The notes beneath the pieces were generated by a model that had not been told where the DNA came from, did not search any database, and was given only the letters and a program-made list of their open reading frames with translations. From Rheinheimera sp. (GTDB lineage Bacteria > Pseudomonadota > Gammaproteobacteria > Enterobacterales > Alteromonadaceae): a DNA stretch of 64,000 nt. The position numbers and the translations under genes are program-made. Below, in pieces: positions 52,933 through 61,388 of the stretch (the first letter of the stretch is position 1; every line of letters starts with the position of its first letter). Where the stretch lies: positions 558,001 to 622,000 of the forward strand of contig NZ_JAUYGV010000001.1 in NCBI RefSeq assembly GCF_030690345.1, given 5' to 3'.

Positions 52933-55611
52933 ATGTTGTTATATCGAACGATAGCCATTGCGGTAGCGTTGGCGTTAACGGGTTGTGGTGGTTCTGGCGG
53001 TAGCACTGACAACAACCCTGACACCAGTACCCCGCCTACTCCGCAACCAACAAGTTATACCTTGTCAGGTGCGGCAGTTAAAGGCCCGTGGCAGAATGCC
53101 ATTGTTCGGTTATATGAACTCAACAGCACTGCCGCAGATTTAAAAGGCACAGCAGTGGCCAGTGGCCGCTCCGGTGCAGATGCACGCTTTCAGGGCCTCA
53201 CTGTTACCGGTTTACAGGCCGATTATTACTTACTGCAAGCAACAACTGACGCCCAAACTACTGAACTGGCCATCGGTGGTGTACCGTATACCAACGTATT
53301 GAGCACTATCGTAAGCCGTGCTCAACTGGAAGCTAACAGCGCTGTTTACATTACGCCGCTGTCAACGTTACTAACACAGCTGGTGTCATTACGCCTGGCA
53401 GATAACGCTGATGCCGCAGTGTCGGCACTACTGGCTGACGCCACAGACAACATTTTATCTACCGTTGGTTTTAACCTTACCGCCGCAGACGATCTGCTAA
53501 GCGCATCACCGTTGGTTATCGGCAATGCGACATTACAAAGCGACTTTCGTTTCCGGCAAGCCAACGAAACGGTAGCAGTAATGCTGTTTCATCAGATCAA
53601 AGACACAGATGTCAGCTTCACAGCTGCCCTGAATGCCTTAGCACAAGACATTTCCGATGCCGAATTAGACGGCCGGCAGCATGGCGAAGCGCTGAGTATT
53701 CTTAGTCAACTGCCAAATTACACCACCTTTTGGCAAACAGCGGCTATGCGTCATTTAACGATTCCGGGCTCTGCTACATTATCTGCCGACAACAAAGACC
53801 TTACTCTGCAGCAATTGCCAGTGCTGCTGCAAGCTGAAGCTACACAACTTAACAGCCCGATTGAAACCAGCGCGCTAAACGCAGTTGCAACGCAATTGGC
53901 CATTCGCTCTTTTGGCGCCGATCTAGATAATGATGGCTATCCGGACAGTGTGGATCCAGACATTGATGGCGATGGTTACAACAATGAATCGGATGCCTTC
54001 CCGCGTGACGCCGCTGAGTGGCTGGATACCGACAGTGATGGCATTGGCAATAACACTGATCCGGATGATGACAACGATGGCTACCCGGATACTGAAGATG
54101 CATTTCCGTTAGATACCACAGAATGGCTGGATACCGATGGCGATGGCATTGGTAATAATGCTGATCCGGATGATGATGGTGACGGCGTAGCCGACGTTGA
54201 CGATTCGTTCCCATTGGACCCTGCAGAATCATCAGATTACGACAGTGACGGCATTGGCAATAATGCTGATACCGACCGCGATAATGACGGCATCGCAGAT
54301 ACTGAAGATGACAATTTACAGTCTGTTATCTATCGCGACCAGGTTATCAATCTGGACCAGGCTTATCTGCAAAGCATCGCCCCTGCCGGTGTCACCATTA
54401 CCGAAGATAGCGAGCGTATTATTATCCGTGGCGGCGAAGTGCATTTACCGCCCACAGCAGAAAATGCCTGGTATCTACTGGCGAAAACCTTACAGGTTGG
54501 TCTGGATAACAGCGCCAACGCTACACTGCGCGTAAGCCCGGGCAGTACTGTCGCCATACAAAATCCGGCAGATACGCTGCTCATCAGCCGCGGCTCTCAA
54601 TTAATCGCCGCCGGCTATCACCACAGCCCTGTTACCTTTACTTCAGATGAAGACGTCAATAGCCTGACAACCACCGCAGCACAGTGGGGTGGCATTTTAG
54701 TGCTGGGCAAAGCATCTACCAATTTATGCGGGCCGGATACGGCTTGCGATCTGCAGGCCCCTATCGGCATTTCCGGTATCTACTATAGCGGCGCTGAACA
54801 AAATGACAATTCAGGCCAGCTGCAATATGTACGAATTAAATATGCCGGTGGTGAAGATGCTTTTCTTAGTGCAACGCATGCAGGGCTTGGTTTATTTGGT
54901 GTAGGTGCAGGTACCTCGCTCAAGCATATTCATGTCGATGCAGTAGCAGGCGACGGTATCGCCATATATGGCGGCACGGCGCGTTTAAGCCATATTATTG
55001 TTACCAATGCGATAGACGATAGCGTGGACTGGCAACATGGCTACAGCGGTAAAATGCAATATGTGCTGCTGCGCCATGCGGAAGATCACTCTGCCGCCAA
55101 CCGCGCTATTGAAGCGGACAACTATCAAACTGACCCGGCAGCAACACCTATCTCCAGGCCCACCATCGCCAACCTGACGATCATCGGCAATAACTATGAT
55201 GGGGATGATGATGCCGAGGGCATATTACTGCGATATGGCAGCCAGGCGTACTTCACCAACGTCATTGTCACCGGCACCTCCGGGATGGGCGAATGCCTGG
55301 AAATAGACGACAGCAGCATTGCCGCGGCCAATGCCGGTTTAACCAGCATTAGCCACAGTGTGATGGCCTGTGAAAATAGCGAAAACTTTAAATCGGTGAC
55401 CGGTTTTGATACTGAACAGTGGTTCCTGTCACAACCGGGTAATGCCGTTATGTCCGGCCGAGATATGGTGCTGGACAACATCTACAGTATAACTGACACG
55501 GTACCCTATAATTTAGCGGCTGATGATAACTTTTTTAGCAGCACTGACTTTATCGGCGCCGTAAGCGCAGACGATGACTGGACTGCAATCTGGTCACTGC
55601 TAACGCAGTAA
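52933..55611 (+). CDS. large surface lipoprotein with thrombospondin type-3 repeats and beta-helix region
   Basis: The protein has 892 residues from ATG 52933, with AAGGA upstream. The lipobox is 'ALALTGC' (Cys18), followed by a Gly/Ser/Asn/Pro linker. Residues about 40-320 form an N-terminal module of mostly unknown fold. Residues about 335-470 hold four calcium-binding thrombospondin type-3 repeats with the pattern D-x-D-x-D-G-x-x-x-x-x-D, e.g. 'DTDSDGIGNNTDPDDDNDGYPD', each spaced by 'DAFPxDxxEWLD'. The C-terminal about 400 residues look like a right-handed beta-helix with 'AAQWGGILVLGKAS' and repeated 'ISGIYYSGAEQNDNSGQLQYVRIKY'-type rungs (about 620-655). It is probably exposed on the outer membrane. 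Function unknown. Single gene. Confidence 0.8.
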   Translation: MLLYRTIAIAVALALTGCGGSGGSTDNNPDTSTPPTPQPTSYTLSGAAVKGPWQNAIVRLYELNSTAADLKGTAVASGRSGADARFQGLTVTGLQADYYLLQATTDAQTTELAIGGVPYTNVLSTIVSRAQLEANSAVYITPLSTLLTQLVSLRLADNADAAVSALLADATDNILSTVGFNLTAADDLLSASPLVIGNATLQSDFRFRQANETVAVMLFHQIKDTDVSFTAALNALAQDISDAELDGRQHGEALSILSQLPNYTTFWQTAAMRHLTIPGSATLSADNKDLTLQQLPVLLQAEATQLNSPIETSALNAVATQLAIRSFGADLDNDGYPDSVDPDIDGDGYNNESDAFPRDAAEWLDTDSDGIGNNTDPDDDNDGYPDTEDAFPLDTTEWLDTDGDGIGNNADPDDDGDGVADVDDSFPLDPAESSDYDSDGIGNNADTDRDNDGIADTEDDNLQSVIYRDQVINLDQAYLQSIAPAGVTITEDSERIIIRGGEVHLPPTAENAWYLLAKTLQVGLDNSANATLRVSPGSTVAIQNPADTLLISRGSQLIAAGYHHSPVTFTSDEDVNSLTTTAAQWGGILVLGKASTNLCGPDTACDLQAPIGISGIYYSGAEQNDNSGQLQYVRIKYAGGEDAFLSATHAGLGLFGVGAGTSLKHIHVDAVAGDGIAIYGGTARLSHIIVTNAIDDSVDWQHGYSGKMQYVLLRHAEDHSAANRAIEADNYQTDPAATPISRPTIANLTIIGNNYDGDDDAEGILLRYGSQAYFTNVIVTGTSGMGECLEIDDSSIAAANAGLTSISHSVMACENSENFKSVTGFDTEQWFLSQPGNAVMSGRDMVLDNIYSITDTVPYNLAADDNFFSSTDFIGAVSADDDWTAIWSLLTQ

Positions 55612-55629
55612 ATCAGGCCTCCGATATAA

Positions 55630-55660
55630 AAAAGCAACGCTCCCAGCGTTGCTTTTGTTT
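55630..55660 (+). terminator. rho-independent terminator of the lipoprotein gene
   Basis: AAAAGCAACGCT, loop CCC and AGCGTTGCTTTT are followed by GTTTTTG. Confidence 0.92.
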
Positions 55661-55753
55661 TTGCAACACCATGTTACAAACAGATATTTTGCCATCAGCA
55701 CGCTCTGTGCTTTACTTGTTGTCGATTCAGAACCAGAACAACAAGGAATTCTT

Positions 55754-58700
55754 ATGTTTAAACCACGTTATATTGCGCTGCTTTACGCGCTGGCCAGCGG
55801 CTCTGCCTTTGCCAGCGACGGCACGCGCTTACTGCGCCAGCCGGATATCTCGGCAGAGCATTTAGCCTTTGTTTACGGCGGCGATATTTGGCTGAGCGAC
55901 AGCAACGGGCAAAATCCGCGCCGTTTAACCAGCCACCCGGCCAGTGAATTTGCACCGAAATTTTCGCCGGACGGCAACTGGATTGCCTTCTCCGCCGCGT
56001 ATGACAACAACACTGATGTGTACGTTATGCCGGTTAGCGGTGGCGCGGCCACAAGGCTGACCTTCCACCCGGGCGTGGATACGGTAAACGGCTGGAGCCC
56101 GGATGGTAAAAGTGTGATCTTTGCCTCTAACCGCGAAATTGCCAACAGCCGCAGCAACCAGTTATACCAGGTAAGTGTTGACGGCGGTTACCCGCAAAAA
56201 CTGATGCAAGCCGTGGCCTTTGAGGGCGATTTAAGCAGCGATGGCAAAAAACTGGCGTACCGGCCCAACAATATGGCCTACAGCGGCGCCAGTGGCTGGC
56301 GTTTACATCGTGGCGGCAGCACGCCACCGGTGTGGATCATCGATTTGGAAAAACAGCAGCTGGAGAAGATCCCCCACCCTAATGCCAATGAATTTAACCC
56401 GTTTTGGCTTGGTGATAACGTGTATTTCCTGTCAGATCGCGACAACACCGCCGTAAACCTGTATCGCTACGCCAATAAACAAGTACAGCAACTGACTAAC
56501 AGCACCGACTGGGATTTACGCAGCGCGACCGGCCATGGTAACAGCATAGTGTACGAAGCCGGTGGCTACCTGCACCGCTTTGACGTTGCCAGCGGCCAAA
56601 GCACGCCTATTCGCGTTGACATAAACAGCCAATCGGCCCAGCTGCGGCCGCAATGGAAAGATGCCGGCAAAACTCTCACTGCTGCCCGCTTGTCCGCTAC
56701 CGGCCAGCGTGTAGTGGTGAGCGCCCGTGGTGATATATTTACTGTACCGGTAAAAGACGGCAGCACGCGCAACCTGACGCAAAGCAGCGGTGTGCGCGAA
56801 TTCGATGGCCTGTGGAGCCCGGACGGCAGCAAAGTAGCCTACATTTCTGACGCCGGCAATAAACACCAGTTGGTGCTGCAAAGCCAGGATGGCTTAAGCC
56901 AGCCCGAGGTATTTGCCCTGGCCGACAGCGGCTACTTTAATCTGCTGAGCTTCTCGCCGGACGGCAACCTTATTGTCTATCACGACAACCATTTAAACCT
57001 GTACGCGTATAATCTGAAAAGCAAACGCAGCCAAAAGCTGGACACGTCCGCGCGGCGCGACGGCTTTAAGGTGTCGTTTTCGCCGGACAGCCGTTACTTA
57101 GCTTATACCGTATCTGCGGCTAACTACTTCAGCCAAATCAAATTATTTGATTTTAGCAGTAATAAAACTACAGCTATTACCGATGGCATGAGCCATGCCG
57201 ACGACCCGGTATTTACCCAAGACTATCTGTATTTTACCGCCTCGGTAAATACCGGCCCGTCTCAGGTGGGGCTGGACTTATCCACCCGCGAGCGGCCGGT
57301 GCGTAAAGCCATCTATGGCTATGTGCTGGCAAACGATGGTAAATCGCCGTTACTGCCGAAAACCGGTGATGAACCGCTGAAAAAAGCTGAAGATAAAGCA
57401 GCGAAAAAAGATAAGGACGAGGATAAACCAGCAGTAAAAGCAGTGAAAATCGACCTTGCCGGGTTACAAAACCGCATTATTGCCCTGCCGTTGGCCGAAC
57501 GTAACTACGACAGCTTAAGCGTGGCCGAAGACGGCGCGCTGTTTTATGTCGAGCGCAGCCAGCCGGGCAGCAGTAACGAACCGCCGGCACAGCGCAACGA
57601 CAACAATGGCAGCTTATACCGCTTTGACTTTGAAGAGAAAAAAGCCGAGCTGGTTAAAGACAGCCTGGCCGGTTACAACCTGAGCAACGACGGTAAAAAG
57701 CTGCTGTTGCTCAGCGCCCCTAACAGCCTGCAGGTAGGCGATGCCAAAACCAAACCGGACGCCAAAGCCGTAAGCCTGGCTGAAGTACGCAGCTTTGTAG
57801 ACCCGGCGCAGGAATGGCAGCAAATCTTTAACGACGCCTGGCGCATGCAAAAAGAGTACTTTTATGATGAAAAAATGCACGGCATTAACTGGCAGGCTAT
57901 TTACGACAAATACCAGCCAATGCTGAAGCATGTACAACGCCGCGAAGATTTAAACGAGGTGTTGGTAGAGATGATTGCCGAGCTGCAGGTGGGCCACAAC
58001 CGCATTGGCGGTGGCGATGTGCACCAGGAAGGCTCCAGCAAAGTGGGCCTGCCAGGAGCTGATTTTGTGATCAACAACGGCAAATATCAGTTTAAAACCG
58101 TGTATCGGGGTGATCGCTGGAGCCCGTTCCTGCAAGCTCCGCTAAATGTGCCCGGCGCCGCCGCCAAAGCCGGTGACTACCTGTTAGCAGTAAACGGCCG
58201 TGAGCTTAGCGCCAAAGATAATGTGTTTGCCTTTTTCGACAATACGCTGGGTAAACAAGTGGTGTTGAGCATTGCCGACAATGCCAAAGGCTTAAACCGG
58301 CGCAATATCACCATAGAGCCGGTGGCCAACGACAGCCAACTGCGTTTATGGCACTGGGTAGAGCAAAACCGCCAACTGGTGGCAGAAAAAACCGACGGCA
58401 AAGTCGCCTACGTTTACCTGCCTAACACTGCCGATGGTGGTTTCTACTTCTTTAACCGCATGTTCTTCGCGCAAACCGACAAACCGGCAGTTATTCTGGA
58501 CGAGCGTAAAAACGGCGGCGGCCAGGCGGCAAACTACATTACCGAAATTCTCGGCCGGCCGTTTTTATCCGGCTGGAAAGACCGTGACGGCTTAGTGTTT
58601 ACCACACCGGGCGGCGGTATTTACGGCCCGAAAACCATGTTGATCGATCAAGACGCCGGCTCAGGCGGCGACTTCCTGCCCTGGGCTTTTAAGCGTTTGG

Positions 58701-59008
58701 GTTTAGGTAAAACCATCGGCACCCGCACCTGGGGTGGCTTAATTGGTATTTCGGCCAACCCGCCGATGATCGACGGTGGTTTCCACGTTGTGCCGTTTTT
58801 CCGCTTCTACACGCCGGATGGGCAGTGGCGGGTAGAGAACGAAGGCGTAGCACCGGATATCGAGGTAGAGCTGGATCCGATAGCGGTAAATAAAGGCATT
58901 GATGTGCAGCTGGAACGTGCTGTTGAGCACACCCTGGCAGAGCTCAAAGCCAACCCGCCAAAAGATCACAGCAAAGCTCCGGCCATGCCGACTAAGCTGG
59001 GTTTATAA
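55754..59008 (+). CDS. tricorn-like S41 protease
   Basis: The protein has 1084 residues from ATG 55754, with AAGGAATT upstream. A signal peptide 'ALLYALASGSAFA' suggests a periplasmic location. It has two beta-propellers: WD40-like PD40 blades such as 'EFAPKFSPDGNWIAFSAAYDN' and 'FDGLWSPDGSKVAYISD' up to about residue 520. A lysine-rich linker (about 530-560), a helical and core domain, a PDZ-like domain (about 780-855) and a C-terminal S41 peptidase domain follow. Catalytic positions that match tricorn are His748 ('QVGHNRIGGGDV'), Ser970 ('DQDAGSGGDFLPW') and Glu1030 ('VENEGVAPDIEVE'). It degrades peptides. Single gene with a strong terminator. Confidence 0.93.
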   Translation: MFKPRYIALLYALASGSAFASDGTRLLRQPDISAEHLAFVYGGDIWLSDSNGQNPRRLTSHPASEFAPKFSPDGNWIAFSAAYDNNTDVYVMPVSGGAATRLTFHPGVDTVNGWSPDGKSVIFASNREIANSRSNQLYQVSVDGGYPQKLMQAVAFEGDLSSDGKKLAYRPNNMAYSGASGWRLHRGGSTPPVWIIDLEKQQLEKIPHPNANEFNPFWLGDNVYFLSDRDNTAVNLYRYANKQVQQLTNSTDWDLRSATGHGNSIVYEAGGYLHRFDVASGQSTPIRVDINSQSAQLRPQWKDAGKTLTAARLSATGQRVVVSARGDIFTVPVKDGSTRNLTQSSGVREFDGLWSPDGSKVAYISDAGNKHQLVLQSQDGLSQPEVFALADSGYFNLLSFSPDGNLIVYHDNHLNLYAYNLKSKRSQKLDTSARRDGFKVSFSPDSRYLAYTVSAANYFSQIKLFDFSSNKTTAITDGMSHADDPVFTQDYLYFTASVNTGPSQVGLDLSTRERPVRKAIYGYVLANDGKSPLLPKTGDEPLKKAEDKAAKKDKDEDKPAVKAVKIDLAGLQNRIIALPLAERNYDSLSVAEDGALFYVERSQPGSSNEPPAQRNDNNGSLYRFDFEEKKAELVKDSLAGYNLSNDGKKLLLLSAPNSLQVGDAKTKPDAKAVSLAEVRSFVDPAQEWQQIFNDAWRMQKEYFYDEKMHGINWQAIYDKYQPMLKHVQRREDLNEVLVEMIAELQVGHNRIGGGDVHQEGSSKVGLPGADFVINNGKYQFKTVYRGDRWSPFLQAPLNVPGAAAKAGDYLLAVNGRELSAKDNVFAFFDNTLGKQVVLSIADNAKGLNRRNITIEPVANDSQLRLWHWVEQNRQLVAEKTDGKVAYVYLPNTADGGFYFFNRMFFAQTDKPAVILDERKNGGGQAANYITEILGRPFLSGWKDRDGLVFTTPGGGIYGPKTMLIDQDAGSGGDFLPWAFKRLGLGKTIGTRTWGGLIGISANPPMIDGGFHVVPFFRFYTPDGQWRVENEGVAPDIEVELDPIAVNKGIDVQLERAVEHTLAELKANPPKDHSKAPAMPTKLGL

Positions 59009-59026
59009 TCTCCTGCAAGTAACGCA

Positions 59027-59054
59027 AAAACCGCTGCCCTGCAGCGGTTTTTTT
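59027..59054 (+). terminator. rho-independent terminator of the tricorn gene
   Basis: AAAACCGCTGC, loop CCT and GCAGCGGTTTTTTT, directly after the stop. Confidence 0.93.
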
Positions 59055-59168
59055 ATGTCCCGGTCAAGTGTTCATCACTCATCAGCCTACCTGAGCTGAC
59101 CAGCAGATGCTTCAGACATATTTTCCCCTTATTTTAAAAACACCGCCGCTTGGCGCATATCTGCGCCT

Positions 59169-59732
59169 TTATGCGGCAAACCTTTTGCTGAGCTGCGCGA
59201 CGCGCTGGCCCAGGTAGCGTGCGCTGAGTAAATCGGTTTCATTTAACAACCCATCGGCGGATTGGGCGATAACACCGGACTGCGCCCCCAGCCGGTTAAG
59301 TCCGGCGGCGTTGTGGTTGCCGGGAAGATCCAGCCCCGCCCATAACATACCCTGCTGATTGGCCAAAATTTGCAGGTACTGCAGGGTATGCAGCTGATCA
59401 CCGCTGAAATTACTGCCAATGGTAAAGCCGGCGGCAATTTTATTGGCCCACAATTGCTGCTCCCAGCGCTCGCTGGTGGCATCGGCAAAGGCTTTAAACT
59501 GCGCCGACACAGAGCCCATATAAGTGGGTGAGCCAAATACTATTGCATCGGCACTGTCTAATTGCTCAAGCAATGGGTTATTGCGAAACCGCCCTGCGCT
59601 AATATCGGCGCCGGCAATTTCAGCCTGCATAACAGTAACACCCTGCACCGTAGCTGCACCTGCTACCACCGCTGTGGCCAGTTGCCTGGTGGTACCGCCG
59701 GCGGAGTGAAACACCACTGCGACTTTTATCAC
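59169..59732 (-). CDS. flavodoxin-fold NAD(P)H:quinone oxidoreductase-like protein (WrbA-type)
   Basis: The 187-residue protein has a GTG start at 59732 with AAGGAGG 6 bases upstream. The flavodoxin-like FMN-binding fold shows the phosphate loop 'FHSAGGTTRQLATAV' at the N-terminus, 'DAIVFGSPTYMGSVSAQFKAFAD' (the WrbA/NQO-type GSPTYMG segment, about 63-85) and 'AAGFTIGSNFSGDQLHTLQ'. It should reduce quinones by two electrons, avoiding semiquinone radicals. It is the last gene of the SoxR-adjacent operon, 86 bp after the FMN reductase gene. Tandem repeats fill that gap. Confidence 0.87.
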   Translation of the reverse strand: MIKVAVVFHSAGGTTRQLATAVVAGAATVQGVTVMQAEIAGADISAGRFRNNPLLEQLDSADAIVFGSPTYMGSVSAQFKAFADATSERWEQQLWANKIAAGFTIGSNFSGDQLHTLQYLQILANQQGMLWAGLDLPGNHNAAGLNRLGAQSGVIAQSADGLLNETDLLSARYLGQRVAQLSKRFAA

Positions 59733-59778
59733 TGAATCCTCCTTATCACTGCCATCCTTATCAATGCGATCTTTATCA
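59726..59778 (-). repeat. short tandem repeats in the leader of the flavodoxin gene
   Basis: TTATCA (minus strand TGATAA) recurs at 59726, 59743, 59758 and 59773, spaced 17, 15 and 15 bp. The flanking bases are also similar (TGATAAGGAT, TGATAAGGAG). One copy contains the start codon and another supplies the Shine-Dalgarno, so the array overlaps the translation-initiation region. Confidence 0.7.
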
Positions 59779-59818
59779 AAGCGTTATTGCTCCATTAGCT
59801 GGTTTAAAAAAGCCGTAG

Positions 59819-60370
59819 TTAAGCGGCTTTGCTTTGCATAATATGCTGGTGCAGTGTCAGGGCCGCTTGCTGCAGTTGCAAAAACAGCGCAGTGTGTTTT
59901 ACCTGTTGGTACTGCGCATCAAACACCTGGTGAAAGTTGGGCACCGACACTGTACCGGTAAGCTTGGCACCCATAAAAGGTGCGGCTTGCACCGCCGCCT
60001 GCAGCACACTTTGTGCCCCGCCTGCCCCGGGTGCAGCAGAGAGAAACAACGCCGGTTTATGCTGAAAAATATGCCGTTGGCTGCGCGAAGCCCAGTCGTA
60101 CAAATTTTTAAACGCAGCGGTAAAGGTGCCGTTATGTTCGGCAAAAGATACGATCAGGCCGTCAGCTTGGGCTATTTGCTGCAAAAACGCGGCTATCTTT
60201 GCCGGTGCGCCCAGCTCAGCCTCGCGCTGCTCGCTGTAAATCGGCAGCTCGTAATCATCAATATTTAAGCTGATAACCTCTGCCTGCGGCAGCAACCGCG
60301 CCACGCTAAGCGCCAGTTGCTGGTTAATAGATTGCGGATTATTACTGGCGGCAAATGCAAGAATTCTCAT
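59819..60370 (-). CDS. NAD(P)H-dependent FMN reductase
   Basis: The 183-residue protein of the NADPH-dependent FMN reductase family has 'ILAFAASNNPQSINQQLAL' (the phosphate loop), 'ADGLIVSFAEHNGTFTAAFKNLYDWASR' (matching the usual PEYN-type loop, here AEHN), and 'FLSAAPGAGGAQSVLQAA'. It is a cytosolic flavin or quinone reductase. It overlaps the upstream VOC gene by 4 bp and is the second gene of the operon divergent from soxR. Confidence 0.9.
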   Translation of the reverse strand: MRILAFAASNNPQSINQQLALSVARLLPQAEVISLNIDDYELPIYSEQREAELGAPAKIAAFLQQIAQADGLIVSFAEHNGTFTAAFKNLYDWASRSQRHIFQHKPALFLSAAPGAGGAQSVLQAAVQAAPFMGAKLTGTVSVPNFHQVFDAQYQQVKHTALFLQLQQAALTLHQHIMQSKAA

Positions 60371-60807
60371 AACACCTCCTTGCGGGCTTTGTCCTGGTTT
60401 AAGTTGCGCTCGGCCGGCAGATCACTGAGGTATTGCACAAATTCTACTTCAAACCCGGCCGGGTCAACAAAGTAGACGTTTTTACGATAAGGGTCATCGG
60501 CGCCAGGCTTGGCAATGGCATAGCCGGCGGTATTCAACCTGGCGATAACCGCATCAAGGTTGTTAGTAACATAGGCAAAATGGGCAAAACCAACGCTGTG
60601 TCCGGCCAAGTCGCGGTTTTCACCTTCGCCATGATCGCTCAGTGCCAGATAGTGAGAATCGTCACCAAAGTGCAGCCATTTGCGCGGCTTGCCATACCAT
60701 TCACCCCGGCCCTCGTCGCGAATGTGCCAGTGCGGAAAGGCCGCGCGGTAAAAATGCAGCATGGCATCAATATCGGCCACCACCAAATTAACGTGTTCTA
60801 AGTACAT
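60367..60807 (-). CDS. VOC-family (glyoxalase/bleomycin-resistance fold) protein
   Basis: The 146-residue protein has two beta-alpha-beta-beta-beta modules: 'LEHVNLVVADIDAMLHFYRAAFPHW' and 'GFAHFAYVTNNLDAVIARLNTAGYAI'. A C-terminal 'KNVYFVDPAGFEVEFVQYLSD' carries the metal-ligand Glu, and His5 and His75-like residues complete a probable metal site. The exact reaction is unknown (glyoxalase, dioxygenase or binding). It is the first gene of the operon transcribed from the SoxR-type promoter. Confidence 0.88.
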   Translation of the reverse strand: MYLEHVNLVVADIDAMLHFYRAAFPHWHIRDEGRGEWYGKPRKWLHFGDDSHYLALSDHGEGENRDLAGHSVGFAHFAYVTNNLDAVIARLNTAGYAIAKPGADDPYRKNVYFVDPAGFEVEFVQYLSDLPAERNLNQDKARKEVL

Positions 60808-60837
60808 AGGTTGTCTCCTTGCATTAAGTCGACCGGT

Positions 60838-60868
60838 AGGTTAAAACCTTAACCTAAGTTAAGGTAAA
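60838..60868 (-). promoter_or_regulatory. SoxR-type promoter with stretched spacer and soxbox-like dyad
   Basis: On the minus strand -35 TTTACC (60868-60863) and -10 TAACCT (60843-60838) are 19 bp apart, the elongated spacing typical of MerR-family activators. The spacer holds the dyad ACCTTAAC-CTAA-GTTAAGGT (60846-60865), which has the 18-bp length and CCT...AGG ends of known soxboxes. It drives the VOC/FMN-reductase/flavodoxin operon and adjoins soxR. Confidence 0.8.
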
Positions 60869-60911
60869 GTGTTTTTTTGAAAAAAATGGCAGAAAAATGA
60901 AGGGGCTTGAG

Positions 60912-61370
60912 ATGACTGATGCAACCTGGAGTGTCGGGCGCGTAGCAAAACGCTGCGGCGTGAAGGTCAGTACACTGCACTTTTACGAGCAAAAGGGCCT
61001 GATTAAAAGCTGGCGTAATGACGGCAACCAGCGCCGTTACAAGCCGGAGGTGCTACGGCGTATTTCGGTGATTAAAGCGGCGCAAAAAGTCGGCATTAGT
61101 TTGGAAGAAGTAAAACAAGCGTTTTTATCCCTGCCCGACAGCCGTACACCCACGGTGGAAGACTGGCAGCTGTTATCAAGCAACTGGCAGAAAATGCTTG
61201 ATGCGCGCATTGCTTACCTGCAACGGCTGCGCGATTACCTCACCGGTTGTATTGGCTGCGGTTGTTTAAGCATGAGCAAATGCCCGCTGTATAACCCGGA
61301 TGATGTACTGGGCGCTGAAGGTACCGGGCCGGTTATTCTGGAGCAGGCAGAGCAGCAAGCGGCAGGCTAA
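60912..61370 (+). CDS. soxR: redox-sensing transcriptional activator SoxR
   Basis: The protein has 152 residues from ATG 60912, with AAGGGG 6 bases upstream (an ATG at 60897 would lack an RBS). It is a MerR-family protein with N-terminal winged HTH 'WSVGRVAKRCGVKVSTLHFYEQKGLI', a dimerisation helix (about 80-110), and the [2Fe-2S] cluster loop 'CIGCGCLSMSKC' with Cys113, Cys116, Cys118 and Cys124. Oxidation by redox-cycling compounds activates the bound promoter. No soxS is present; as in most non-enteric bacteria the direct target is the divergent redox operon. Confidence 0.96.
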   Translation: MTDATWSVGRVAKRCGVKVSTLHFYEQKGLIKSWRNDGNQRRYKPEVLRRISVIKAAQKVGISLEEVKQAFLSLPDSRTPTVEDWQLLSSNWQKMLDARIAYLQRLRDYLTGCIGCGCLSMSKCPLYNPDDVLGAEGTGPVILEQAEQQAAG

Positions 61371-61388
61371 CTGCTCAGTTGTGCCAGC

